From Alphaproteobacteria bacterium (GTDB lineage Bacteria > Pseudomonadota > Alphaproteobacteria > Rhizobiales > Rhizobiaceae), in NCBI GenBank assembly GCA_024742485.1, contig JANSYK010000003.1, forward strand, positions 1 to 64,000: DNA of 64,000 nt, in the 5' to 3' direction. The notes below the pieces were generated by a model that was not told the DNA's origin, searched no databases, and worked only from the letters and a program-made list of their open reading frames with translations. Every line of letters begins with the position of its first letter. Position 1 is the stretch's first letter. The translations under genes and the position numbers were made by a program. Below, one piece after another: positions 1 to 8,482 of this stretch.

Positions 1-951
1 ACGGCCGAGGCGGTGCATGGAGCGGTGCGCACCGGGTCGGGGCGCGGCAACCGGTTCGGCGGCGGCTTTGGTGGGCAGTCGAGTTTTGCCTATGGCGCCG
101 ATGCGCCGGGCTTCGAGGCCACCGGCCCGCGCGGCTGGGTCAGCGGCTTTGGCGGCTACCAGTCCCAGGGCGCATCCGGCAATGTGACCGGCGGCACCCA
201 GGCCTATGGCGGCCTTGTCAGCGGTGGCGGCTTTGCCTCCGATGAGCGGCTCTATGGCGTCTTTGCCGGTGGGGCCTATACACAGCAGGAAACCGAATAC
301 GACACGCAGGAGATCGATGCGGCATCGGTCTTTGGCGGGGCCTATGCCGGAACCCGCGCCGGGGCCTACTGGGTGCGCGGCGGGCTGATGGGCGGCTATA
401 CCGAGTTCAGTTCGGACCGCACCGTGGCCAACAACACGGTGGCCGGGGGTCTGCAAACGGCATCAGCCGATTATGGCGCGACCTTCATTTCGCCATCCGT
501 GACGGTTGGCCGGGGGATTGGCGAGCGCACGGAGGTCAGCCTTGGCGGTCACTATGCGGCGCTGTTTGTGGACGGTTACAGCGAAAGCGGATCGGCGGCT
601 GATCTGACGGTGGCAAGCCGCACGGTTCAGGTGGCGGCCATGCGGGCGAAAGCCAGCTATCTGGCGCATCAGAAGCAGACGCAGTCGGGCCAGATCTCGG
701 TGGAGACCTGGGCCGGTGCCGATGGTGTGTTCAACCTTGGCGATGACGTTGATGCCAGTGTTGCGGCGGGCGCGTTCGAAACCTTCTCCGCCTCGTTTTT
801 CGACACGGCGGTGATGGGCTTTGCCGGCCTTGGGGTCAACCACCGCTCAGCCAATGGAAAATGGTCCCTGAACGCCTCCGTCGAGGGCCGCTACGGCACC
901 AATGACTATTGGGACGTCAAAGGCACCGCCACCGCGCAGGCCGCCTTCTGA
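1..951 (+). CDS. Autotransporter outer-membrane beta-barrel domain (5' truncated)
   Basis: This is the C-terminal part of an outer-membrane autotransporter; the frame is open from base 1, so the passenger and signal peptide lie outside the window. About 316 residues are visible. They have the alternating aromatic/small-residue pattern of amphipathic strands, with many Gly, Tyr and Phe, and the protein ends in Ala-Ala-Phe, the C-terminal aromatic signature recognised by the BAM machinery. The length fits a full 12-strand translocator domain of about 280-300 residues. An unrelated convergent regulator follows, so context gives no function. The barrel call is firm; the passenger's role is unknown. 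Confidence 0.85.
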   Translation, partial: TAEAVHGAVRTGSGRGNRFGGGFGGQSSFAYGADAPGFEATGPRGWVSGFGGYQSQGASGNVTGGTQAYGGLVSGGGFASDERLYGVFAGGAYTQQETEYDTQEIDAASVFGGAYAGTRAGAYWVRGGLMGGYTEFSSDRTVANNTVAGGLQTASADYGATFISPSVTVGRGIGERTEVSLGGHYAALFVDGYSESGSAADLTVASRTVQVAAMRAKASYLAHQKQTQSGQISVETWAGADGVFNLGDDVDASVAAGAFETFSASFFDTAVMGFAGLGVNHRSANGKWSLNASVEGRYGTNDYWDVKGTATAQAAF

Positions 952-958
952 GGCCCCG

Positions 959-982
959 CGGGCGCGTGTGGGACGGCGCCCG
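959..982. terminator. GC-rich stem-loop between convergent genes
   Basis: A 7-bp perfect inverted repeat (CGGGCGC / GCGCCCG) with a 10-base loop starts 8 bases after the autotransporter stop and lies before the stop of the convergent LacI gene. No T-tract follows on either strand, so if it ends transcription it is not a canonical intrinsic terminator. The call rests on position and symmetry only. Confidence 0.3.
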
Positions 983-1013
983 TCACAACCCTGATGGACG
1001 TTGACACTGCATT

Positions 1014-2063
1014 TTACGGGGCGACCGGCAGATTCTCGCAGAAAACCGGTTGAATGGCGATTGCCGCCTGTGGCGGTTCGGCTTTGCCGCGAAGCGCCGA
1101 GGCCAGAATATCGACGGCGAATTTCGCTTCGCTTCGCGGATCTTCATCAATAACCACATCCATGACGCCGCTCACCAGATGGTTGCTTGTGTCGGCGGAC
1201 AGGCCGTGGCCGACAAAAAACACGCGATCGCCGCAGCCCGCATCCAGCAGCGCCTGGCCGACGCCATTCTGCCCGGCGCCGATGCAATAGATGGCGTCAA
1301 TATCCGGGTGGTCCGTCAACAGGGCCATCGTTGCCGCATGGGCCTGCCCGGCATCTTCATGCACTTCCATCTCATTGACGATGCGAAATCCCGGAAATTT
1401 CTCGCGCAGGACGCTGCGAAACCCCATTTCACGCTCCTCATGCCCGCGATAGGCCCGTGAGCCCAGAATCAACGCTGCCTTGCCGCTGTTTCCGCAAACC
1501 AGCCGCCCGGTCAGATAGCCGGCCAGCCGTCCCGCAGCATGGTTGTCGATGCCGACATAGGCGGTGCGCGGTACATTGCGGATATCCGATGCCAGGGTGA
1601 CGACCGGAACGCCGCGCCGACAGATACCGCGCAGCGCCTCCCTGACCCGGTGACTGTCCACCCCGACAATGCCGAGCGCCCGGGTTGATGTGGACAATCC
1701 CTCCAGCAGGGCCACCAACGCGTCCTCGGACGTCGTCTCCGGCCGGTGGATGGTGGCCGCAATAGTGCCAAGCTGCCGGGCATAGTCGACGATGGCCCTT
1801 GCCTGGTTGGCCAGGAAGGCATTGCCCTGATCGGGAATGACGAAGTCGATCGGCACCGTTTCGTCAGGCGGGCGGTTCGCTTCGCCGGTGCCCGCCAGCC
1901 TGTCGATGACCGAAAGAACATGCTGGCGCGTATGGTCCTGAACGCCGCCCCGGTTGTTGATCACGCGGTCGACGGTCGCCCGCGAGACGCCCGCCACTGC
2001 GCAGATGTCCTTGAGTTTCGGGCGTTTGGCAGTTGGTTGGGGCATCGTCTGGTCTTGGAACAT
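1014..2063 (-). CDS. LacI family transcriptional regulator
   Basis: A 349-residue repressor-type protein. Residues about 15-65 form the LacI helix-turn-helix (KLKDICAVAGVSRATVDRV) with hinge; the rest is a periplasmic-binding-protein-like sugar sensor with regions such as AYVGIDNHAAGRLAGYLTG. It is divergent from a mocDEF-like operon and most likely controls it. The ATG at 2063 is preferred because GAGG, part of operator copy 1, lies 11 bases upstream; an in-frame ATG at 2045 has no comparable ribosome-binding site. An operator overlapping its own leader implies autoregulation. The effector is probably a sugar or cyclitol, by family and neighbours; this is inference. Confidence 0.92.
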   Translation of the reverse strand: MFQDQTMPQPTAKRPKLKDICAVAGVSRATVDRVINNRGGVQDHTRQHVLSVIDRLAGTGEANRPPDETVPIDFVIPDQGNAFLANQARAIVDYARQLGTIAATIHRPETTSEDALVALLEGLSTSTRALGIVGVDSHRVREALRGICRRGVPVVTLASDIRNVPRTAYVGIDNHAAGRLAGYLTGRLVCGNSGKAALILGSRAYRGHEEREMGFRSVLREKFPGFRIVNEMEVHEDAGQAHAATMALLTDHPDIDAIYCIGAGQNGVGQALLDAGCGDRVFFVGHGLSADTSNHLVSGVMDVVIDEDPRSEAKFAVDILASALRGKAEPPQAAIAIQPVFCENLPVAP

Positions 2064-2074
2064 TGAAAAATATG

Positions 2075-2087
2075 CCTCAAATTGAGG
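2075..2087. promoter_or_regulatory. Putative LacI operator, copy 1
   Basis: The palindrome CCTCAAATTGAGG is perfect except for its central base. It lies 12 bases upstream of the regulator's start codon, in the divergent intergenic region. A nearly identical copy occurs 50 bp away (2125-2137). Binding here would cover the regulator's ribosome-binding site and probably its promoter. Confidence 0.6.
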
Positions 2088-2124
2088 TTTTTTCGGCGAA
2101 GGTCAATCAAAATTGTCCAATATA

Positions 2125-2137
2125 CCTCAAAATGAGG
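2125..2137. promoter_or_regulatory. Putative LacI operator, copy 2
   Basis: CCTCAAAATGAGG differs from copy 1 at one position and is centred exactly 50 bp away, close to five helical turns, so a tetramer could bridge both on one face. It lies about 20 bases upstream of a candidate -35 for the divergent desaturase operon. Its presence argues against a possible TTG start at 2113 for the desaturase, which would put the operator inside the coding region. Confidence 0.6.
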
Positions 2138-2157
2138 CAAAACTGATCAATATATTC

Positions 2158-2185
2158 TTGACTCCGCCCATGACCCGTACAGTAT
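2158..2185 (+). promoter_or_regulatory. Candidate promoter of the mocDEF-like operon
   Basis: TTGACT (2158-2163) and CAGTAT (2180-2185) are separated by 16 bases and lie between operator copy 2 and the desaturase start. The match to the sigma-70 consensus is moderate, so this is only a candidate. Confidence 0.35.
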
Positions 2186-2217
2186 CGGGCTCTTGCATCT
2201 TGATGATGGAACTGCCC

Positions 2218-3297
2218 ATGACGCCAACGCCCAGAGACTACAGCCTTGTTGGCCGCGACAGCGCCCTTGCCGAGGAGAACGGGTTGGTTGCGGCGAAGTG
2301 GTATGCTGTCAAGATCGACCGGAAGGATCTCAAGCGCCTGATGCGTCGATCGGATTCACCAGCCATTCGCGACACGCTGATCTGGCTGGCCCTGCTTGTG
2401 GCATCCGGGGCGGGCGCCGTTTATTTCTGGGGCAGCTGGTTGTGCGTGCCGTTTTTCCTGGTCTATGGGGTGCTTTACGGTTCCTCCTCCGACAGCCGCT
2501 GGCACGAGGCCGGCCATGGTACGGCGTTCAAGACCCGCTGGATGAATGTCGCGCTGTATCACCTGGCAAGCTTCATGATTTTTCGCGAGCCCACCATCTG
2601 GATGTGGAGCCACACCCGCCACCATACGGATACGATCATTGTCGGTCGCGATCCGGAGATCGCCGCGCCGCGGCCGCCCGATCTCAGGACAATGCTGCTC
2701 AATATCTTTGCGCTTGCCAGTTCCTGGAAAACCCTGCGCAGCCTGCTTCGGCACGCCGCGGGCAGGCTCAGTGCGGAAGAAGCAACCTTTGTCCCGCAGA
2801 ACGAGCAGGCAAGGGTCTTTCTCATTGCACGCATCTATCTGGTCATCCTTGCGGCCGTGGCGCTTGCCTGCGCGGTGACAGGGTCGATCCTGCCGGCCAT
2901 GCTGATCGGCCTGCCCAGCCTCTATGGCGGCTTCATGGCCATCTTCTTCGGCCTCACCCAGCATGCGGGCCTTGCCGAGGATGTGCTGGACCACCGGCTC
3001 AACAGCCGCACGATCTACATGAACCCGATCTTCCGGTTTCTCTACTGGAACATGAACTATCATATCGAGCATCACATGTTCCCGATGGTGCCCTATCACG
3101 CACTGCCGAAATTGCATGAGGCCATCAGGGACGATTGTCCCGAACCCTATCCCAGCACATGGGCGGCCTATCGCGAGATCATTCCAACCTTGCTGCGCCA
3201 GGTGCGCGATCCGGGCTATTTCATCGCGCGCAATCTGCCGCACAATGTCGAGGCCGTGCCGCACAATCCGGGGGCGGTCTTCAAGGCGGCAGAATAG
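2218..3297 (+). CDS. Fatty-acid-desaturase-fold di-iron oxygenase, MocD-like
   Basis: A membrane di-iron enzyme of about 359 residues. All three histidine boxes are visible: HEAGH, HTRHH and HIEHH (the last followed by MFP), with hydrophobic segments between them, as in AlkB/desaturase proteins. A Rieske ferredoxin and an FAD ferredoxin reductase follow, so this is probably the oxygenase of a three-component system. The same trio in rhizobia is MocD-MocE-MocF, which O-demethylates the rhizopine 3-O-methyl-scyllo-inosamine. I chose ATG 2218 (MTPTPRDYSL) with GGA about 8 bases upstream; ATGs at 2203/2206 are possible. A fatty-acid desaturase role cannot be excluded, but two sugar/inositol dehydrogenase genes downstream favour a MocD-like role. 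Confidence 0.85.
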   Translation: MTPTPRDYSLVGRDSALAEENGLVAAKWYAVKIDRKDLKRLMRRSDSPAIRDTLIWLALLVASGAGAVYFWGSWLCVPFFLVYGVLYGSSSDSRWHEAGHGTAFKTRWMNVALYHLASFMIFREPTIWMWSHTRHHTDTIIVGRDPEIAAPRPPDLRTMLLNIFALASSWKTLRSLLRHAAGRLSAEEATFVPQNEQARVFLIARIYLVILAAVALACAVTGSILPAMLIGLPSLYGGFMAIFFGLTQHAGLAEDVLDHRLNSRTIYMNPIFRFLYWNMNYHIEHHMFPMVPYHALPKLHEAIRDDCPEPYPSTWAAYREIIPTLLRQVRDPGYFIARNLPHNVEAVPHNPGAVFKAAE

Positions 3298-3331
3298 CAA
3301 ACAAACAACAAATTGACTTTTGGGGGGTATC

Positions 3332-3649
3332 TTGACGAACGAATGGACTGATGCATGTGCGATAGATGATATCGACGAAGAGGATGTGATCGCATTTGAA
3401 CATGACGGCCATGAATATGCGCTGTACCGGACGGAAGATGACCGTTTCTTTGCGACCGATGGCCTGTGCACACATGAACAGGTTTCGCTGGCGGACGGTC
3501 TTGTCATGGGCACCATTATCGAATGTCCCAAGCACAATGGCCGGTTCGACATAACCACCGGCCAGACAAAGGGCGGCCCGGTCTGCGAACACCTCAAGAC
3601 CTATGAGACACAGGTGCGCGACGGGCGCCTGTTCATCCGGACGGGTTGA
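3332..3649 (+). CDS. Rieske [2Fe-2S] ferredoxin, MocE-like
   Basis: A small soluble Rieske ferredoxin of about 105 residues. The two cluster-binding motifs are visible: C-x-H in GLCTHEQ and C-x2-H in ECPKHNG. It should carry electrons from the reductase encoded next to the di-iron oxygenase encoded before it. The TTG at 3332 is chosen because a run of six G (3322-3327) lies just upstream; another TTG at 3320 would add four residues. Family resemblance is to the MocE type used in rhizopine demethylation rather than to large ring-hydroxylating dioxygenase subunits. Confidence 0.88.
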   Translation: MTNEWTDACAIDDIDEEDVIAFEHDGHEYALYRTEDDRFFATDGLCTHEQVSLADGLVMGTIIECPKHNGRFDITTGQTKGGPVCEHLKTYETQVRDGRLFIRTG

Positions 3650-3654
3650 CTCCC

Positions 3655-4872
3655 ATGAGCGCGAGCATGGTGATCATCGGATCGGGCGAGGCCGGCGGAT
3701 GCGCGGCCGTGGCCATTCGCGATGCCGGCTGGACGGGGCCGGTCACGGTTATCGGCGAGGAGCGGCATCTGCCCTATGAACGGCCTCCATTGTCAAAGGC
3801 TGCCATTACCGGCGACGACCCGCCGGAACCGAAACTGAGCGTCGAGGCGCGCAGGTTCGGCGAATGTGACATCACCCACACATCCGGCAGCCGCGTCAGC
3901 CATATCGATCGTGACAGCAAGCAGGTCCATATCGAGGATGGCGGCGTGATCGCCTATGAAAAACTGCTGCTGGCAACCGGTGCGCAGGCAAGGCCCCTGG
4001 CCGTCGAGGGAGGCGAATATGCGCTGACCCTGCGGTCGCAGGAAGATGTCTGGGCGCTGCGCCGCTTCTTCCAGAAGGGCCGGCACATCATCATCATCGG
4101 CGGCGGTTTGATCGGACTGGAACTGGCGGCAAGCGCAAACCGGCTTGGGGCGCGGGTGACAGTGATCGAAAGCCAGGACCGGCTGCTGGCGCGCGGCGTG
4201 CCGGAGGAAATCGCCGGCCGGATGCTGGAGACCCATCAGCAGCAGGGCAACCGGTTCCGTCTGGCCGCATCGGTCGAAAAGGTCACGCGAACCAGCGTCT
4301 GGCTGAAGACGGGCGAGCGCATTGACGGCGATGTGGTCGTGGCGGCGGTTGGCGCCCAGCCGGACATTGCCCTGGCGTCTGCGGCGGAGCTGCCCGTGTC
4401 AAACGGTGTCCTGACCGATGCGGCCCTTAGAACCGCTGACCCGGATATTTTTGCCTGCGGCGATTGTGCCGCCACCGTGCACCCGCTGTTTTCACCGTCG
4501 CCGCGTCGGCTCGAGAGCTGGCAGGTCGCACGGGATCAGGGTTCCCTGGCAGGGCGCAACATGGTTCTGTCGCCACAGGATCAGGAGGCGGTGCCCTGGT
4601 TCTGGTCGGATCAGTTCGACTGGCAACTTCAGGTTGCCGGGTTTCCCGACCTCGGTGAGACCGTGGTCAAACGCCAACTGGATGAGGAAACTGCTCTGCA
4701 TTTCTTCCTGTCGGGTGACGGGACGCTGGTCGGTGCGGCAGCTTTCGGACCGATGCGCCTCTTGGCCAAGGATCTCAGGATCTCGCAGCGGCTGATCGCC
4801 GGGCAGGTCAAGCCCGACCTGTCACAACTGGCCGCGGCGGACAGGCGCCTCAAGACGCTTCTGGCCGCCTGA
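3655..4872 (+). CDS. FAD-dependent ferredoxin reductase, MocF-like
   Basis: A flavoprotein of 405 residues that moves electrons from NAD(P)H to the Rieske ferredoxin encoded just upstream. The N-terminal FAD-binding GSGEAGG motif, the LPYERPPLSK signature of rubredoxin/ferredoxin reductases, a second dinucleotide fold (GGGLIGLELA, about residues 145-155) and the FAD-contacting DIFACGDCA near residue 270 are all present. The ATG at 3655 starts 5 bases after the ferredoxin stop. It completes the three-component oxygenase. Confidence 0.9.
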   Translation: MSASMVIIGSGEAGGCAAVAIRDAGWTGPVTVIGEERHLPYERPPLSKAAITGDDPPEPKLSVEARRFGECDITHTSGSRVSHIDRDSKQVHIEDGGVIAYEKLLLATGAQARPLAVEGGEYALTLRSQEDVWALRRFFQKGRHIIIIGGGLIGLELAASANRLGARVTVIESQDRLLARGVPEEIAGRMLETHQQQGNRFRLAASVEKVTRTSVWLKTGERIDGDVVVAAVGAQPDIALASAAELPVSNGVLTDAALRTADPDIFACGDCAATVHPLFSPSPRRLESWQVARDQGSLAGRNMVLSPQDQEAVPWFWSDQFDWQLQVAGFPDLGETVVKRQLDEETALHFFLSGDGTLVGAAAFGPMRLLAKDLRISQRLIAGQVKPDLSQLAAADRRLKTLLAA

Positions 4873-4952
4873 CGAAGGGGCGTGCCTGAATGTCGGGCGC
4901 GAACCGCAAAATTCCGGATCGGAATGACGAAAGAATGCAAAGGGAGGACATC

Positions 4953-6029
4953 ATGACCAAATGGCGGATAGCCGGGATCAATTTTGATCATATGCATATG
5001 GGCGACCTGCTGAGGATGGCCCATGACCACCCGGATGCCGAAATCGTCGGCATCTATGACAAGTCACCGGAAAAGATGGCGCAGGCCATTGCCGATTTTG
5101 CCATTGCCGACGAAAAGGTCTTTACCGATCTCGATGCCTGTATCGCGCAAACGGCGCCTGATCTTGCCATTTTGTGCGCCGCCACGGCCGAACATGCCGA
5201 TCATCTCGAGGCGCTGGCCCGACACCGGGTCCATGTGCATGTGGAAAAGCCGTTTGCAGCGTCGGTGGCGGAAGCGCGGCGGATGATCCGCGCCATGGAG
5301 GGCACGGAGCGTCTGATGTCCATCAACTGGCCGCTTGCCTGGTATCCCAGCCACAACACCTGCAAACGATTGATCGACGATGGCGTGATCGGTGACCTGG
5401 TGGAAGTGCATTTTTACGACGGCAATCGTGGGCCGCTGTACCATCTGGCGGACAAGGTGGAGGTCACGCCGGAGGAAGTGGAGCGTCAAAAACCCGATTC
5501 CTGGTGGTACAGGAAATCATCGGGCGGCGGCAGCCTGCTCGACTATCTTGGCTATGGTGCGACACTTGGAACCTGGTTCATGAACGGCGAAGCGCCCCTG
5601 GAAGTTACCAGTGTCGTCGACGAGACCCCAGGCATCGAGGTCGACCAGCACTCGATTACCGTGTGCCGCTATCGCCGTGGGCTTTCCAAGATGGAGACGC
5701 GGTGGGGAACCTTCACCGATCCGTGGACAACGCAGCCGCAACCCAAATGCGGTTTTGTCGTTGTCGGCACCGGTGGCACGATTTCCAGCTATGACTACGA
5801 CGATTTCGTTACGGTTCAGACACGGGAGCGGCCGGAGCAGACCCCGGTCCCGGTGGACGCGCTGGCCGAGGGCAAGACCAATCCGATCGAATATATCCTC
5901 GGCTGCATCGAGCGAAACGAGCCGGTCACCGGCCCGCTTTCGCCCGAGATGAGCCTGACGGCGCAGCGCATTGTCGATACGGCGGCGCTTTCGGCGCAGC
6001 AGAAGAAGACACTGGAGCTGATCGCATGA
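4953..6029 (+). CDS. Gfo/Idh/MocA family oxidoreductase
   Basis: A 358-residue NAD(P)-dependent dehydrogenase of the family that oxidises or epimerises sugars and inositols. The Rossmann fold starts at MTKWRIAGINFDHMHMG; the family's Glu-Lys-Pro motif is seen in VHVEKPFA near residue 96. GGGAGGA lies 6 bases before the ATG, which decides this start over an upstream candidate at 4890. The usual GxGxxG is replaced by GINFDHMH, common in divergent members of this family. It probably acts on the product of the oxygenase system. It overlaps the next paralogue by 4 bp (ATGA). Confidence 0.88.
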   Translation: MTKWRIAGINFDHMHMGDLLRMAHDHPDAEIVGIYDKSPEKMAQAIADFAIADEKVFTDLDACIAQTAPDLAILCAATAEHADHLEALARHRVHVHVEKPFAASVAEARRMIRAMEGTERLMSINWPLAWYPSHNTCKRLIDDGVIGDLVEVHFYDGNRGPLYHLADKVEVTPEEVERQKPDSWWYRKSSGGGSLLDYLGYGATLGTWFMNGEAPLEVTSVVDETPGIEVDQHSITVCRYRRGLSKMETRWGTFTDPWTTQPQPKCGFVVVGTGGTISSYDYDDFVTVQTRERPEQTPVPVDALAEGKTNPIEYILGCIERNEPVTGPLSPEMSLTAQRIVDTAALSAQQKKTLELIA

Positions 6030-7162
6030 CCGGCGACTCAGGCAGCGAAGCTGATAGCGGCACACCGGACGCAGATACCTATGCGCTGAAGACGAAGGAA
6101 CTGGCGCCTGTGCCAGCTCCCGCGCTCGATTATCTGCCGCCGGTCCCGAAGGCCTATTCACCGCGCATCGCCCTGATCGGAGCCGGCGGCATCGCATCGG
6201 CCCATCTCGACGCCTATCGCAGCGCCGGATTTGAGGTTGCGGCGATCTGCAACCGCACGGTGTCGAAAGCCGTTGCTCTGCGGGATGAGTACTATCCCGC
6301 TGCCATTGCGACGGATCGGTTTGACGATGTGCTGGCAGATGACAGCATCGCGGTGCTGGACATCACGCCGCACCCGCTGGATCGTCTCCCGCTCATCGAA
6401 AAGGCTCTGAATGCCGGCAAGCACGTCCTGTCCCAGAAGCCCTTCGTGGTCGATCTGTCGGCCGGCGAGCGGCTTGTAACCCTGGCACGCGAGCGAGGGG
6501 TCAAGCTTGCGATCAATCAGAACGGCCGCTGGTCGCCTCATATGGCCTATATGCGCCAAGCCGTGCGGACCGGTATCATCGGTGACGTGACCGGTTTCGA
6601 CGTGTCCATCCACTGGGACCACAGCTGGATTGCCGGAACCCCGTTCGAGGACATTGATGACCTCATTTTCTTCGATTTCGCGATCCACTGGTTCGACTTC
6701 CTGGCGAGCGTTGTCGGCGACCGGGTGCGCTCGGTCTACGCGATGACGTCGCGGGCAAGGGGCCAGACCGTCAAACCACCCCTGCTTGCCCAGGTCCTGG
6801 TCAGGCTGGACGAAGGTCAGGCCTCACTCATCTTCAATGCCGCGACCCGACACGGCCCGCAGGACAGCACCTATATCGCCGGAGCCGCCGGAAGCGTCTC
6901 CAGCACCGGCCCGGACCTTGGGCAGCAGAAGGTGACACTGGTCACCGAGGCCGGCATGGCCGTTCCGCAATTGGAAGGGACCTGGTTCAATGACGGTTTT
7001 CGCGGCGCGATGGGAGAGCTTCTGTGCGCCATCGAGGACGACCGCGAACCGATCAACGGCGCCGCCGAAAATCTCAAAAGCCTCGCCATCACTTTCGCAG
7101 CCATCAAATCTGCCAAAGAAGGCACAGAAATCGGCGTGGGGGAAGCGCGGGGCCGTGACTGA
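6026..7162 (+). CDS. Gfo/Idh/MocA family oxidoreductase (second paralogue)
   Basis: A 378-residue dehydrogenase with a classical GAGGIASAHLDAY Rossmann motif after an N-terminal extension of about 45 residues. The family Lys-Pro motif appears as SQKPF, so Glu is replaced by Gln, and a DFAIHWFDF motif carries a likely catalytic His in the substrate half. It is translationally coupled to the preceding paralogue (ATGA). Two different dehydrogenases in series suggest successive oxidation of one polyol or amino-polyol, as in inositol and rhizopine breakdown; the substrate is inferred. It is the last gene of the operon. Confidence 0.88.
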   Translation: MTGDSGSEADSGTPDADTYALKTKELAPVPAPALDYLPPVPKAYSPRIALIGAGGIASAHLDAYRSAGFEVAAICNRTVSKAVALRDEYYPAAIATDRFDDVLADDSIAVLDITPHPLDRLPLIEKALNAGKHVLSQKPFVVDLSAGERLVTLARERGVKLAINQNGRWSPHMAYMRQAVRTGIIGDVTGFDVSIHWDHSWIAGTPFEDIDDLIFFDFAIHWFDFLASVVGDRVRSVYAMTSRARGQTVKPPLLAQVLVRLDEGQASLIFNAATRHGPQDSTYIAGAAGSVSSTGPDLGQQKVTLVTEAGMAVPQLEGTWFNDGFRGAMGELLCAIEDDREPINGAAENLKSLAITFAAIKSAKEGTEIGVGEARGRD

Positions 7163-7306
7163 TGGGGGAGTTTGCCGAGCAAGGTTTCGGGGCAAATTGT
7201 CGTAGTCGGCTTTCAACGTGCTGAGTCGGTTGGGGGCAACCGTAAACAGATGCGCATTGCGAAACAGCCAACACCAAATTATCTCGCTCGTTCTGTCGCG
7301 GTCGTT

Positions 7307-8254
7307 CTATATCTTGTTGAGAAGGCATGCGATGTAGAGTGAAACCTGACCACCGATCGTCTGTCGATAGGTCCCGGATTTTCGCAGCCAGTACACACGT
7401 CTCCAGACAGTGCCCTTGCGGGCCAAAGCGAACCTGTCGATCACTTCGATTGCGGGCCGTTCAAGAAAGTCGCGACATCGGTCAAGTGCATCCAGATTGA
7501 TTGTGTTCCAATTGTTGAATCGACCCAGCAGGACTTGATGCAATCGCGACACACGCGCACGCATGCCCATATTCGATCCGACCACATTTGCATCATGCTG
7601 CCGGTAGAGGACGTGCGGGTCCGGTGAGCAGACGACATGCCCGCCGGCGCCGCTGACGATCATGTAAGTAAACCAGTCATGGCTGACAAACGTGGTACGC
7701 CGGGCCGCTTTCTGCAGCAAATGAAATCCGGCCTGGTTCAATATCATGGTGTTGCCGCCTCCAATATTTTGAACCAGTGCGTTGGAAAACGAAGGAGGGT
7801 GTTTATACAGCGGAGACTGCGCATTCACGGTGCCGTCCGCCCCGGCGATCAATGTCCGCGCGCAATAAAGAGCTGGCTGGCCAGGTTCACCGGTGAGGGC
7901 GGCAACCGATTGCCGTGTCTTTTCGGGAAGCCAGATGTCGTCCTGATCGCAGAATCCGTAGAAGTCAGAGTCGATTGGTGCATTGATGACCAATGACCGG
8001 AAGTTCTCCGTCACGCCCCGTCCGGGACCATCACTGATGTCGAATCGTCCCATTGTCCATTTGCTTGACCAGCCTTGCAGGATCGACCTGGTGTCGTCGG
8101 ATGAGCCGTCATCGGACGCGATAATATCGATCCGTTCCCAATCCTGCGCGGCGATCGATTGAATCTGGTCATCCAGATGCCGCGCACCATTCCATGTCGC
8201 CAAAAGCACGGTCAGTTTAGGACTGTGGAACGGGTGCCCCTCAGACGGTCGCAT
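7307..8254 (-). CDS. Glycosyltransferase family 2
   Basis: A 315-residue GT-A transferase. Residues about 13-50 contain the GT2 entry VLLATWNGARHLDDQI and the nucleotide-binding ASDDGSSDDT; DFYGFCDQDDIW carries the DxD-like metal/sugar-nucleotide motif. This N-terminal half resembles RfbF/rhamnosyltransferase-type enzymes that build O-antigens or exopolysaccharides. It marks the left edge of the polysaccharide cluster and is convergent with the dehydrogenase operon, 144 bp away. No clear ribosome-binding site is seen at the ATG, so the start is moderately sure. Donor and acceptor sugars cannot be told. Confidence 0.88.
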   Translation of the reverse strand: MRPSEGHPFHSPKLTVLLATWNGARHLDDQIQSIAAQDWERIDIIASDDGSSDDTRSILQGWSSKWTMGRFDISDGPGRGVTENFRSLVINAPIDSDFYGFCDQDDIWLPEKTRQSVAALTGEPGQPALYCARTLIAGADGTVNAQSPLYKHPPSFSNALVQNIGGGNTMILNQAGFHLLQKAARRTTFVSHDWFTYMIVSGAGGHVVCSPDPHVLYRQHDANVVGSNMGMRARVSRLHQVLLGRFNNWNTINLDALDRCRDFLERPAIEVIDRFALARKGTVWRRVYWLRKSGTYRQTIGGQVSLYIACLLNKI

Positions 8255-8482
8255 GGAAAATCGATGTGTATGCCAAGAAACGGATCCATGCTGGAAATGT
8301 CGTGGTGATTTGAAGCCAATATCGACCTTAGTGTTTCACCCGAGTTGATTCCAGCAATTCCTGCGGGACAGAAAGCCTGGCGATACAACTTTTTGTGCAT
8401 GGTGTCGGGGAGAGACGATGATATCTTGATTCCTGTGTGGGGTTGGTCGGTCAACCTTGAAAGTGCAGCTCAATCCGGGGTG

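Noticed and set aside
2113-2217. Possible TTG start at 2113 that would extend the desaturase-like protein by 35 residues
   Set aside because: It would place operator copy 2 and the candidate promoter inside the coding region, and the extra residues do not resemble the family.
2356-3597. Open frame of about 410 codons on the minus strand
   Set aside because: It lies opposite the desaturase, ferredoxin and part of their intergenic region; the plus-strand proteins have clear histidine boxes and cluster ligands, and the minus frame shows no domain.
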